Assembly: GCA_965247175.1 (NCBI GenBank)
Contig: OZ252006.1
Location: forward strand, 3,224,001-3,288,000
Source: JANQMX01 sp965247175
GTDB taxonomy: Bacteria; Pseudomonadota; Alphaproteobacteria; Kiloniellales; DSM-21159
Length of the DNA: 64,000 nt
Reading direction: 5' to 3'
Shown here in pieces: positions 48,358-56,753 of the stretch (position 1 is the first letter of the stretch; every line of letters begins with the position of its first letter). The position numbers were made by a program, and so were the translations under genes. The notes below the pieces were generated by a model. The model saw nothing but the letters and a program-made list of their open reading frames with translations, ran no database searches and had not been told where the DNA came from.

Positions 48358-48794
48358 GCCGCCTCCTCGCCGAGCAACAGCCGCAGCTTGGGGTTCCGCC
48401 TGACCAGGTCGTCCAGGGTGTAGCTGTCCAGGACCACCAGAAAGGCCTCCACAGCTTCTCGAAGTACGCGCTGCAGCTTGCAGCAGGGCGTGATCAGGCA
48501 CGCGCTCTTGCCCTCCTGGAAGCACTCGACGATGGCAAAATCCGCTTCCGTATGGCGCACGACCTCGCCGACGGGGATCTCGCCGGGAGACTTGGCCAGC
48601 CGCAGCCCGCCCGAGCGGCCGCGCGCGGCTTCGATATAGCCTTCGCGCGCCAGCAGGCTGGCGATCTTCATCAGGTGGTTCTTCGAGACTCCGAAGCGAT
48701 CGGCCACCTCGGCGATGGTCACGAGCTCGCCGTCCCGGACCGCCAGGTGCATCAGCAGCCGCAAGGCATAGTCGGATTGCACGTTCAGTCGCAT
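48354..48794 (-). CDS. nsrR: NsrR-type Rrf2-family nitric-oxide-sensing repressor
   Basis: The 146-residue protein starts MRLNVQSDYALRLLM, giving Asp8 as in NsrR. Cysteines lie at about 91, 99, 104 and 105 in ECFQEGKSACLITPCCKLQ, and the tail FLVVLDSYTLDDLV is strongly NsrR-like. The upstream ATG at 48800 abuts GGAG. The ATG at 48794 has 6-nt spacing and restores Asp8, so it is preferred. A [4Fe-4S] cluster damaged by NO would relieve repression. Two NsrR-like sites lie just upstream. Confidence 0.88.
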   Translation of the reverse strand: MRLNVQSDYALRLLMHLAVRDGELVTIAEVADRFGVSKNHLMKIASLLAREGYIEAARGRSGGLRLAKSPGEIPVGEVVRHTEADFAIVECFQEGKSACLITPCCKLQRVLREAVEAFLVVLDSYTLDDLVRRNPKLRLLLGEEAA

Positions 48795-48806
48795 CGCCAT
48801 CTCCTA

Positions 48807-48829
48807 ATGATGCATCTTATATGCTTCTT
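48807..48829. promoter_or_regulatory. NsrR-type operator, proximal
   Basis: On the minus strand this reads AAGAAGCATAT, a spacer A, then AGATGCATCAT, two 11-bp half-sites in the 11-1-11 NsrR geometry (half-site AAGATGCATTT). Each half matches at about 9 of 11 positions. It lies 13 bp ahead of the nsrR start and would occlude its promoter or ribosome site. Confidence 0.65.
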
Positions 48830-48849
48830 TATATTCAGCGACGCAAGGA

Positions 48850-48872
48850 AAAATGCAGCATAGATGCATCTT
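48850..48872. promoter_or_regulatory. NsrR-type operator, distal
   Basis: The plus-strand halves AAAATGCAGCA and AGATGCATCTT are separated by one T. The right half matches the NsrR half-site reverse complement at 10 of 11 positions and the left at 7 of 11. It sits about 55 bp upstream of nsrR and 64 bp upstream of the divergent YcaQ-like gene, so it may also affect that promoter. Confidence 0.6.
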
Positions 48873-48935
48873 TTTTGCGAGGAGCGTCGGATTTACCTGG
48901 AAGGACGGCGCGGTAAAGGCCAGTCTGGGCACCTT

Positions 48936-50171
48936 ATGCCTGCCGCCCCCGACCACACACCCGTCACCCGTTTGACCGCCAACGCCGCGCGGCGCATCGC
49001 GCTGGCCGCGCAGGGCTTTGGCGAGGCGCGGCCGAGCGCGACCGTCAATGCCGGTCATGCCGGCCGAGTGCTGGACCGTCTCTCGCTCTTGCAGATCGAC
49101 TCGGTGAACGTGCTGGCCCGCGCCCACACCCTGCCCTTCTTCTCGCGGCTCGGTCCCTATCCCGACGGCCTCTTGGAGCGCCTGGCCTATGGCCGCAAGC
49201 GGCGGCTCTTCGAGTACTGGGCGCATGAAGCCTCGTTCGTCCCGCTGACCTACCAGCCGCTCTTTCGCTGGCGCATGGCACGCGCCGAACGGGGCGAGGG
49301 CATCTACAAGGGCTTGGCGAAGTTCGGTCGGGAGCGGCGCGATTTCATCGAGGCGGTCTATCGCGAGATCGCCGAGGCCGGCCCGATCAGCGCCGGCGAG
49401 CTGAGCGAAGGCGGCAAGGCGGCGGGCGGCTGGTGGGGCTGGAGCGACGGCAAGATTGCGCTGGAGTTTCTCTTCTGGACCGGCCGCATCACCACCGCCA
49501 CCCGCAGGAGCTTCACCCGCGTCTACGACCTGAGCGAACGAGTCTGGCCGGAAGAGGTGCAGGCGCTGCCGACACCGAGCGTGGAGGAGGCGCAGCGCCA
49601 GCTCCTCATGCTGGCGGCCAAGGCTCTCGGTGTGGCGACCGAGCCGGACTTGCGCGACTACTTCCGCCTCACCCCGGCCGACTCCAAGGCCCGCTTGGCC
49701 GAGCTGGTCGAGGAGGGCGCCCTGCTGCCGGTCGAGGTCGCCGGCTGGAAGCAGCCCGCCTACCTGCACCCGGAGGCGCGCCGCGCGCGCCGCATCGCCG
49801 CCCGGGCACTCTTAGTGCCCTTCGACCCGCTGATTTGGTTCCGCGATCGCGCCGAGCGCCTCTTCGACTTCCACTACCGCATCGAGATCTACACGCCGGA
49901 AGCCAAGCGGGTGCACGGCTACTACGTGCTGCCCTTCCTGCTCGGAGACCGCCTAGTCGGCCGGGTCGACCTCAAGGCCGACCGCGCCGGCGGAGTTTTG
50001 CTGGTGCAAGCCGCCCATGCGGAGCCCGACGTCCACCACGGGGACGTGGCCGAGGCGCTGGCCGAGGAGCTGGCCCAGCTCGCTCAGTGGCTCGGCCTCG
50101 AGCGCATCGCCGTCATGCCGCGCGGCGATCTCGCCGGCAGCCTGACAGACGCCATCGGCAAAGCCGTTTAG
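48936..50171 (+). CDS. YcaQ/AlkX-like winged-helix DNA glycosylase family protein (HTH_42)
   Basis: The 411-residue protein has the HTH_42 layout. VLDRLSLLQIDSVNVLARAHTLPFFSRLG is followed by LFEYWAHEASFVPLTYQPLFRWRM near residues 55-110. In the C-terminal half, VPFDPLIWFRDRAERLFDFHYRIEIYTP and RVHGYYVLPFLLGDRLVGRVDLKADR are YcaQ-like. YcaQ unhooks DNA interstrand cross-links. The catalytic QxE or QxQ motif is best sought at LLQIDS, which needs checking. It is divergent from nsrR. Confidence 0.88.
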   Translation: MPAAPDHTPVTRLTANAARRIALAAQGFGEARPSATVNAGHAGRVLDRLSLLQIDSVNVLARAHTLPFFSRLGPYPDGLLERLAYGRKRRLFEYWAHEASFVPLTYQPLFRWRMARAERGEGIYKGLAKFGRERRDFIEAVYREIAEAGPISAGELSEGGKAAGGWWGWSDGKIALEFLFWTGRITTATRRSFTRVYDLSERVWPEEVQALPTPSVEEAQRQLLMLAAKALGVATEPDLRDYFRLTPADSKARLAELVEEGALLPVEVAGWKQPAYLHPEARRARRIAARALLVPFDPLIWFRDRAERLFDFHYRIEIYTPEAKRVHGYYVLPFLLGDRLVGRVDLKADRAGGVLLVQAAHAEPDVHHGDVAEALAEELAQLAQWLGLERIAVMPRGDLAGSLTDAIGKAV

Positions 50172-50533
50172 GCGATCCGCTCCAGCACCCCGTCCGGCAG
50201 CCAGCCCTGCGCACCCTCCGCGTTGGTCGCCATGACGAAGCCGCTCTCGGCGAAATGGATCGTCACCGTCTCACCCAAGGCGATGGTCAGCTCCAGCGCA
50301 TCGAAGGCGCGGGTCAGCCGCCAGGGCTCACCGCGGCGGTCGAGCCAGGCGAGCGGCACCCAGCCGCCGCGGCCCTCGGGGTCGAAGGCCCAAACCCAGC
50401 CCTCGATATCGGTCTGTTGCTCGAAGTCCGGCTGCACCGCCGCCCCGGCGTCGGCGCGAAAGGGCGCCTCGTAGGGCCGGCGATAGGCCTGCAGGGCCCG
50501 CGCCCGGCTGCCCTCGGGAAAGATCGTCAGCAT
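50168..50533 (-). CDS. SH3-like domain protein
   Basis: The 121-residue cytosolic protein reads as two short SH3-like beta-barrels. The first holds DIEGWVWAFDPEGRGGWVPLAWLD, and the second VTIHFAESGFVMATNAEGAQGWLPDGVLE. Repeated aromatic GWV/GWL turns are typical of bacterial SH3 variants. It overlaps the convergent YcaQ-like gene by 4 bp and is divergent from tupB. The partner or ligand is unknown. Confidence 0.75.
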   Translation of the reverse strand: MLTIFPEGSRARALQAYRRPYEAPFRADAGAAVQPDFEQQTDIEGWVWAFDPEGRGGWVPLAWLDRRGEPWRLTRAFDALELTIALGETVTIHFAESGFVMATNAEGAQGWLPDGVLERIA

Positions 50534-50648
50534 GCTGCCACCTTCAAAATCCTATGCTCTGAACTGCAAAAATATGCACAGATTCTGTTTTGCTGTGATT
50601 CCTGGACAAGGCGCGGAAGGATACATAGCTTTACTCCGGGAGGCGGCG

Positions 50649-51356
50649 ATGCAGGACTTCGGCGCGGCCTTCGGGCTCGCTTTCGATTTGATCTTATCCG
50701 GCAATGCCGACTTGGCGGAGATCGTTCTGCTGTCGCTTCAGGTCAGCCTGACGGCCGTGTTCTTCGCCTGCATCATCGGGCTGCCGCTCGGCGCCGCGAC
50801 GGCGATCTTCCGCTTTCCCGGACGCGGCGTCCTGATCGTGTTGATGAACGCGCTGATGGGCCTGCCGCCGGTGGTCGTCGGCCTCTTCCTCTATCTCATG
50901 CTGTCGAACGCCGGGCCGCTTGGCCCCCTGGCGCTGCTCTACACACCGACTGCCATGATCATCGCCCAGAGCATTCTGGTCGCGCCCATCGTTGCGGCGC
51001 TGACCCGGCAGGTGGTTGCCGATCTGCACAGCGAGTACGACGAGCAATTGCGCTCCTTCAGCGTCGGCCGCTGGGCCGCCGTCGGCACGCTGCTTTGGGA
51101 CGGCCGCTACAGCCTGATGACCGTCGCCTTGGCCGGTTTCGGCCGGGCCATCGCCGAGGTCGGCGCGGTGATCATCGTCGGCGGCAACATCAATCACGTG
51201 ACCCGGGTGATGACCACGACCATCGCGCTGGAGACCTCCAAGGGCAATCTCGCCCTGGCCCTGGCGCTCGGCATCATCCTGGTCGGTATCGCCGTGGCGG
51301 TGAACGCCTCGGTCATGAGTCTCCGTGCCACAGCTGCGAAAGCCGCCTATGCCTGA
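50649..51356 (+). CDS. tupB: Tungstate ABC transporter permease TupB
   Basis: The 235-residue permease has about five hydrophobic helices and the transport signature in VALAGFGRAIAEVGAVIIVGGNI. It is clearly of the TupB/WtpB type. The ATG at 50649 lies after GGAGG, whereas the longer frame has no conserved residues. tupC overlaps it (ATG within the last codons) and tupA follows. Tungstate feeds tungsten enzymes such as formate dehydrogenase or aldehyde oxidoreductases, and cross-binding of molybdate is possible. Confidence 0.92.
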   Translation: MQDFGAAFGLAFDLILSGNADLAEIVLLSLQVSLTAVFFACIIGLPLGAATAIFRFPGRGVLIVLMNALMGLPPVVVGLFLYLMLSNAGPLGPLALLYTPTAMIIAQSILVAPIVAALTRQVVADLHSEYDEQLRSFSVGRWAAVGTLLWDGRYSLMTVALAGFGRAIAEVGAVIIVGGNINHVTRVMTTTIALETSKGNLALALALGIILVGIAVAVNASVMSLRATAAKAAYA

Positions 51357-52116
51357 TGGAAGCCATATCGTCGATTTACGGGCCTGCGCGCCAGGTCCGG
51401 TACGCGAGATCCTGCCGCTCGAGGCCAAGGACCTGACCTACGAAGCCGGTGGCCATCGCCTGATCGATGGCCTGAGCCTGCGCTTCGAGGACGGCGGCCT
51501 GAGCGCCATCATCGGCCCCAACGGCGCCGGCAAGAGTCTCCTGCTGCGTCTGCTGCACGGCCTCATCGCGCCGAGCAGCGGCAGGGTGCTCTGGCGCGGC
51601 GAGACGGCGGACGAGACCATTCGCTTACGCCAGGCCATGGTCTTTCAGCGCCCTGTGCTGCTGCGCCGTTCGGTGGCGGCCAATCTGCGCTATGCCCTGC
51701 GCCACGGCCGCAACGGCGCGGCCGTCGACGGCAGCGTCCAGGAGTGGCTGTCCCGCGCCAACCTGCAACACCTGGCCGACCGTCCGGCCCGCCTGCTCTC
51801 CGGCGGAGAGCAGCAACGCCTGGCTCTGGCCCGCGCGCTGAGCCGCCGGCCCGAGGTGCTGTTTCTCGACGAGCCGACCGCGAGCCTCGACCCCACAGCC
51901 ACCCTGGCCATCGAGCAGCTGATCGGCCAGGCCAAGGCCGAGGGCACCAAGGTCATCCTGGTCACCCACGACCTGGGTCAGGCCAAGCGCCTGGCCGATG
52001 AGGTGCTGTTCCTGCATCACGGGCGGCTGGAAGCGCGCGCCGCGACGGAGCGGTTCTTCGAGACCCCCGAAAGCGAAATCGCCGCCGCCTTCCTCGCCGG
52101 CCGCCTGGTCTTTTGA
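51349..52116 (+). CDS. tupC: Tungstate ABC transporter ATPase TupC
   Basis: The 255-residue ATPase has Walker A IGPNGAGKSLLLRLLHG, signature LLSGGEQQRLALARALS and Walker B VLFLDEPTASLDP, with H-loop ILVTHDLGQA. The ATG at 51349 overlaps the tupB stop by 8 bp, so the in-frame upstream ATG at 51325 was not used. A short C-terminal region follows the ATPase without a regulatory domain. It powers the TupB permease. Confidence 0.92.
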   Translation: MPDGSHIVDLRACAPGPVREILPLEAKDLTYEAGGHRLIDGLSLRFEDGGLSAIIGPNGAGKSLLLRLLHGLIAPSSGRVLWRGETADETIRLRQAMVFQRPVLLRRSVAANLRYALRHGRNGAAVDGSVQEWLSRANLQHLADRPARLLSGGEQQRLALARALSRRPEVLFLDEPTASLDPTATLAIEQLIGQAKAEGTKVILVTHDLGQAKRLADEVLFLHHGRLEARAATERFFETPESEIAAAFLAGRLVF

Positions 52117-52160
52117 CACCCCGACACACCGACAGACGAACCAAGAAGGAGACCCCCCGG

Positions 52161-53000
52161 ATGATCCGTCGCCGCTTTCTCGCGCTCGCTTCAGCGCTGG
52201 CCGTCGCCACCGGCTTGGCCGGCACTCTGCAAGCCGACGACAGGTTCATCATCGTCCAGTCGACCACCTCGACCCAGAACTCTGGCCTGCTCGAAGCCAT
52301 CCTGCCGCAGTTCACCGAGAAGACCGGCATCGAGGTGCGGGTGGTCGCGGTCGGCACCGGCCAGGCGATCAAGAACGCCCGCAACGGCGACGGCGACGTG
52401 CTGCTGGTCCACGCCAAGCCGGCCGAGGAGAAGTTCGTCGCAGATGGCTTCGGCGTCGCCCGGCACGACCTGATGTACAACGACTTCGTCATCGTCGGCC
52501 CGAAGGACGATCCGGCCGGGATCGCCGGCACGCGGGACATCCTGCCCGCCCTCGAGAAGATCGCCCAGTCGGCAGCGCTCTTCGCCTCGCGCGGCGACGA
52601 CTCTGGCACCCACAAGAAGGAGCTCAGCCTGTGGCAGGCGGCCGGCGTCGACCCGGCGGCGGCGAGCGGCAGCTGGTACCGAGAGACCGGCTCCGGCATG
52701 GGCGCGACGCTCAACACCGCCGTCGGCATGAACGCCTACACCATGAGCGACCGGGCGACCTGGATCGCCTTCCAGAACAAGGCCGACTTCGCCATCGCCG
52801 TCGAAGGCGACCCGGCGCTGTTCAATCAATACGGCGTCATCCTGGTCAATCCGGAGAAGCACGCCAACGTCAAGGCCGAGTGGGGCCAGGCCTTCGTCGA
52901 CTGGCTCGTCTCCGGCGAGGGCCAGACCGCCATTGCCGCCTTCCAGGTCGACGGCCAGCAGCTCTTCTTCCCCAACGCCAAGGAAGGCGGGGGGAGCTAA
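52161..53000 (+). CDS. tupA: Tungstate-binding periplasmic protein TupA
   Basis: The 279-residue protein has a signal peptide (RRRFLALASALAVATGLAGT). The family tungstate motif STTSTQNSGLL is at about 34-44, and VGTGQAIKNARNGDGDVLLVHAK and YNDFVIVGPKDDPAGI follow. TupA binds tungstate far more tightly than molybdate. The ATG at 52161 follows AAGGAG. The preceding in-frame ATG would ruin the signal peptide. The gene ends the tupBCA operon, and a REP cluster follows. Confidence 0.93.
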   Translation: MIRRRFLALASALAVATGLAGTLQADDRFIIVQSTTSTQNSGLLEAILPQFTEKTGIEVRVVAVGTGQAIKNARNGDGDVLLVHAKPAEEKFVADGFGVARHDLMYNDFVIVGPKDDPAGIAGTRDILPALEKIAQSAALFASRGDDSGTHKKELSLWQAAGVDPAAASGSWYRETGSGMGATLNTAVGMNAYTMSDRATWIAFQNKADFAIAVEGDPALFNQYGVILVNPEKHANVKAEWGQAFVDWLVSGEGQTAIAAFQVDGQQLFFPNAKEGGGS

Positions 53001-53027
53001 GGTAAGCGGCGGCCATCCAACACCGAC

Positions 53028-53146
53028 TGTCACCCCGGCCTTGAGCCGGGGTCCACGGTAGGGCTGGGTGCGGACTAACGAACAATGGGCGCGGGCTGAC
53101 GAATGGATCCCGGCTCGCGGGCTTCGCCCTTGGCCGGGATGACAGT
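53028..53146. repeat. REP-like head-to-head pair after tupA
   Basis: The unit gtcaccccggccttgagccg with ggggtcca (about 53028-53054) faces tggatcccggctcgcgggct...ttggccgggatgaca (about 53103-53145). These are the same two units seen in the other clusters. The gap lies between tupA and the convergent HTH-binding-protein gene and holds no supported coding frame. Confidence 0.7.
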
Positions 53147-53204
53147 CAGCGGTGCTGGGCCGTCGGTTGGCTCGATCACCTTCCGCCCAGAACCCTCAAC
53201 TGCC

Positions 53205-54086
53205 TCAAAACCCGTTGAACTGAACCTCGCCCAGACAAGCAACGTCGTAGCCGCCGAGCTCGGCGGCGCGGGCGGCGAAGGCCGGCGTGCGGCAGAAGGC
53301 CAGGAGGCGTTGCATCGGCGGCTCGAAGTAGTGGCGGCGCCACAAGGCGATGTCGTAGCGCTCCTCCACCAGCGGCACGAAATCGAGCCGGTACTGGCGG
53401 GCCACCGCCTCGATGGCGAAGCCGGCGTCGGCCTTGCCTTCGGCGACGGCGGAGGCGACGTCCGCCTCGCTGCGCGCCGGCGGTGAGACGAGGGTGATCG
53501 CCGCATCGGCCAGCCCTTCGACCTGAAGCAGGTGGTCGAGCAGCAGGCGGCTGCCGGCCTGGCTTTGGCGCGGGATGACCCGGCAGCCGGCCAGGTCGGC
53601 CAGCTTCGCGAGACCCTTTGGATTGCCCGGCGGCACCACCAAGCCCTGCTGGCGCCGGGCCCAGCCGATGAGCACGATAGGCAGACCGGGCAGCGCCTGG
53701 GCCACGTGCTGGCGGTTCCAGTCTTCGGAGGCCGGCTCGTAGACGTGCATGCCGGCGCCGAGAAGCTCCCGCCGGCCGAGCCGCTCCAAGCCGTCCAGAC
53801 TGCCGCCATAGAGGGTCGCCAAGTCGCTGCCGGACTCGCGCAAAGCCCAGTCGAGCAAGGGGTCGTGGCTGCCGCCGATCACCGGCGGCACCCGATCGAG
53901 GCCGTCGAGATGGTCCCGGTGCTCGACGTGCTTGAGCACCCAGCTTTCGACCAGCCCGCGCGGAAAGAGCAGCTTGCCGGTGATGCGACTGAAGGGGATC
54001 GCCTCCTCGCTCACCAGCTCGTAGATCTTACGCTCCTTGAGGCGCAGCAGCTCGGCGACTTCCTTGGTGGTCAAAAACTCCGGCAT
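53205..54086 (-). CDS. HTH plus substrate-binding-protein fusion regulator, likely tungstate/molybdate responsive
   Basis: The 293-residue protein has an excisionase-type winged HTH at residues about 1-50 (FLTTKEVAELLRLKERKIYELV...GKLLFPRGLVESWV). A periplasmic-binding-protein-like domain follows (COG1910-type: GSHDPLLDWALRESGSDLATLYGGSLDGL, and PRQSQAGSRLLLDHLL). These one-component regulators sense oxyanions such as molybdate. The gene converges on tupA. It is likely the local regulator of tupBCA, though its target is inferred. Confidence 0.87.
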   Translation of the reverse strand: MPEFLTTKEVAELLRLKERKIYELVSEEAIPFSRITGKLLFPRGLVESWVLKHVEHRDHLDGLDRVPPVIGGSHDPLLDWALRESGSDLATLYGGSLDGLERLGRRELLGAGMHVYEPASEDWNRQHVAQALPGLPIVLIGWARRQQGLVVPPGNPKGLAKLADLAGCRVIPRQSQAGSRLLLDHLLQVEGLADAAITLVSPPARSEADVASAVAEGKADAGFAIEAVARQYRLDFVPLVEERYDIALWRRHYFEPPMQRLLAFCRTPAFAARAAELGGYDVACLGEVQFNGF

Positions 54087-54134
54087 GACCTGCTCAAGCA
54101 AGCACCGTCGCGCGGACGCTTCAAGAGATGCCTG

Positions 54135-54536
54135 CTACAGCCGGCCCATCTCGAACTCCTGGCAGGAGAGGCCGAGCAGAGAGATGCCCTCTTCCAGGTA
54201 GTCGCCGAGCAGCGGCATGCCGAGCAGGTAGGCCGCCGTGCGGTTGTTGTGGGCGTCGGCCGCCTGCTGCCGCACCTCGGCCCAGTCGTCGGCGGTGTAG
54301 TCGTCGCGGCCCAGCCAGGCCAGGGTGACCAGATCGATCTTCTCGTCGTAGCTCAGGCCGTCGATGAATTCCGTCAGCTCTTCCTGCACCGGATCGTCGG
54401 GATAGTCCTCCAGCACCTCGCGCATGTCCTCGTCGCCGGGGTTGGAGCCGGGCTCCGGCTCCACAACCTCCACCTTGACGTCGAATTCCCGTGCTTTGAC
54501 GATGAGGAAGCAGACGTGCTCGAGGGCAATGGTCAA
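54135..54536 (-). CDS. DUF3775-family protein
   Basis: The 133-residue acidic protein starts at a TTG (LTIALEHVCFLIVKAREFDVK), the usual DUF3775 opening MLTI...; GGGAGAG lies upstream. EELTEFIDGLSYDEKIDLVTLAWLGRDDYT is the family core, with a C-terminal YLLGMPLLGDYLEEGISLLG. The function is unknown, though members occur near flagellar or stress genes. A preceding TTG is an equal choice. It is divergent from the flavoenzyme gene. Confidence 0.85.
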   Translation of the reverse strand: MTIALEHVCFLIVKAREFDVKVEVVEPEPGSNPGDEDMREVLEDYPDDPVQEELTEFIDGLSYDEKIDLVTLAWLGRDDYTADDWAEVRQQAADAHNNRTAAYLLGMPLLGDYLEEGISLLGLSCQEFEMGRL

Positions 54537-54654
54537 CAAGGCAACTCTCCCTTTCCTGGGCTTCGGCGATGATTCTTCGACAATTCGCAACTCTAGGCGC
54601 CGGCCGGCCGGGGGCCTTTGACACAGGTCATCCGCCGCTTTCAAGGGAGGCGGC

Positions 54655-56613
54655 ATGACCGCCGGCGCCTTCCCTCATCTCTTCTCGCCCATCACTGTGG
54701 CGGGGCGGGAGATCAAGAACCGCATCCTCTCGACGGGCCACGACACCAACCTGCCGAGCGACGGGCAGGTCAATGACGCCCTGATCGCCTATCACCGGGC
54801 CCGCGCCAAAGGCGGCGCGGGGCTGATCGTCACCCAGGTCGCCGGCGTGCACGAAAGTGCGCGCTACACCAGCCACATGCTGATGGCGAGCGAGCCGGAC
54901 TGCATTCCCGGCTTTCGCCGCCTGGCCGAGAGCTGTCAGGCCGAAGGCTCCCGCCTCTACGGCCAGCTCTTCCATCCCGGCCGCGAGATCATGGAGAGCG
55001 GAGACGGCGCCTTGCCGGTCGCCTATGCGCCCAGCGCCGTTCCGAGCGAGCGCTTCCACGTGGTGCCCCGGCCGCTCGACCTGGCGCTAATCCAGGAGAT
55101 CGTCGCGGGCTACGGCACCGCCGCGCGGCTGATGGCCGAGGCCGGCTTGGACGGCGTCGAGATCGTCGCCAGCCACGGCTATCTGCCGGCTCAGTTCCTT
55201 AGCCCGCGCGTCAACCTGCGCGAGGACGCCTACGGCGGCAGCTTCGAAGGACGCCTGCGCTTCCTGGAAGAGGTGGTCGCCGCCATTCGCGCCGAGACCA
55301 ATGGGGAGATCGCTGTCGGCTTGCGCATTTCGGGCGACGAGAAGGACCCCGAGGGCCTGGAAGAAAGCGAGTCCCTGGCGGCCATCGAGCGGCTGGCGCC
55401 GAGCCTCGACTATGTCAGTGTCATCGCCGGCAGCTCGGCCTCCCTGGGTGGCGCCATTCACATCGTCCCACCCATGGCCATCGAGACCGGCTACCTCGCA
55501 CCCTTCGCCGCCCAAGTGAAGGCCAAGGTCGCGATCCCGGTCTTCGTCGCCGGCCGCATCAACCAGCCGCAGATCGCCGAGGGCATCCTGGCTACGGGTC
55601 AGGCCGATATGTGCGGCATGACCCGCGCCATGATCTGCGACCCAGAGATGCCCAACAAGGCTGAGCGCGGCGAAGCCGAGGAGATTCGCGCCTGCATCGC
55701 CTGCAACCAGGCTTGCATCGGCCACTTCCATCTCGGCTATCCGATCTCCTGCATTCAGCATCCCGAAACCGGGCGCGAGCTGCGCTTCGGCACCCAGGCA
55801 CCGGCCGCCAAGCCGCAGAAGGTGCTGGTCGTCGGCGGCGGCCCGGGCGGGCTGAAGGCGGCAGCGGTGGCGGCCGAGCGCCGCCACGAGGTCAGCCTCT
55901 ACGAAGCCGCCGGGCAGTTCGGTGGCCAGGCGCTGCTCGCCCAGCTCCTGCCGGGGCGGGCGGAGTTTGGCGGAATCGCCACCAACCTGGTGCGGGAGGC
56001 CGAACGGGCCGGCGCCAAGCTCATCAAGAACACGCCGGTCGACGCCGCGCTGATCGCGCGCGAAGCACCGGACGCGGTCATTCTGGCCACCGGCGCCCTA
56101 CCGCAGGCGCCGCAGCTCGAACTCGGGGAGGACGCCCACGTGGTGACCGCCTGGCAGGTGCTGCAGGAGGGCGCCAACGTCGGCCAACGGGTAGTGGTCG
56201 CCGACTGGCGCTGCGACTGGGTCGGCCTCGGCCTGGCCGAGCGCCTGGCCCGCGACGGCTGCCACGTCCGCCTGATGGTCAACGGCCTGATGGCGGGACA
56301 GAGCGTCCCCTTCTATGTGCGCGACCAGGCGGTCGGCAGCCTCAACCGTCTTGGCGTCGAGATCACCCCCTACGCCCGGCTGTTCGGCGCCGATGGCGAC
56401 AGCGTCTACCTGCAGCACACCGCAAGCGGCGAAGCGATCGTGGTGGAGGACGTGGACACCCTGGTGGTCTGCCAGCCGCCGCAGGCCAACGACGGCCTCG
56501 CCGCTGCCCTTGGCGACTATCCGGGCGCCGTGCACCTGATCGGCGATTGTCTGGCCCCGCGCACGGCGGAAGAGGCCGTCTTGGACGGCCTGAAAGTGGC
56601 CAGCGCGCTCTAG
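54655..56613 (+). CDS. Old Yellow/TMADH-family NADH:flavin oxidoreductase
   Basis: The 652-residue enzyme has an N-terminal FMN TIM barrel (LFSPITVAGREIKNRILSTG, then GYLPAQFLSPRVNLREDAYGGSFEGRLRF) and a cluster CIACNQACIGHFHLGYPISC near residue 346. Two Rossmann domains follow (VLVVGGGPGGLKAAAVAA). Relatives reduce 2,4-dienoyl-CoA or demethylate trimethylamine, dimethylamine or N-methylproline. The choline-sulfate and glutamate genes nearby make an amine or betaine substrate plausible, but motifs here do not decide it. Confidence 0.9.
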   Translation: MTAGAFPHLFSPITVAGREIKNRILSTGHDTNLPSDGQVNDALIAYHRARAKGGAGLIVTQVAGVHESARYTSHMLMASEPDCIPGFRRLAESCQAEGSRLYGQLFHPGREIMESGDGALPVAYAPSAVPSERFHVVPRPLDLALIQEIVAGYGTAARLMAEAGLDGVEIVASHGYLPAQFLSPRVNLREDAYGGSFEGRLRFLEEVVAAIRAETNGEIAVGLRISGDEKDPEGLEESESLAAIERLAPSLDYVSVIAGSSASLGGAIHIVPPMAIETGYLAPFAAQVKAKVAIPVFVAGRINQPQIAEGILATGQADMCGMTRAMICDPEMPNKAERGEAEEIRACIACNQACIGHFHLGYPISCIQHPETGRELRFGTQAPAAKPQKVLVVGGGPGGLKAAAVAAERRHEVSLYEAAGQFGGQALLAQLLPGRAEFGGIATNLVREAERAGAKLIKNTPVDAALIAREAPDAVILATGALPQAPQLELGEDAHVVTAWQVLQEGANVGQRVVVADWRCDWVGLGLAERLARDGCHVRLMVNGLMAGQSVPFYVRDQAVGSLNRLGVEITPYARLFGADGDSVYLQHTASGEAIVVEDVDTLVVCQPPQANDGLAAALGDYPGAVHLIGDCLAPRTAEEAVLDGLKVASAL

Positions 56614-56753
56614 ACTTTCGCCATAGACGAAAAGAGGGGTAACGCGAGCTTAAGTTTTCACATCAAGAAGCTATAGTGAACAGCGACCGTACAAGAAGCC
56701 GCCTCCAATCCACGAGAGGCCGGCCGCACGACCAAGGTCGAGGAACGCCTATC

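Noticed and set aside
56614..56753. Operator dyad TTTCG/CGAAA upstream of glutamate dehydrogenase
   Set aside because: The 5-bp arms are too short and too close to the preceding stop to distinguish from chance or a weak terminator.
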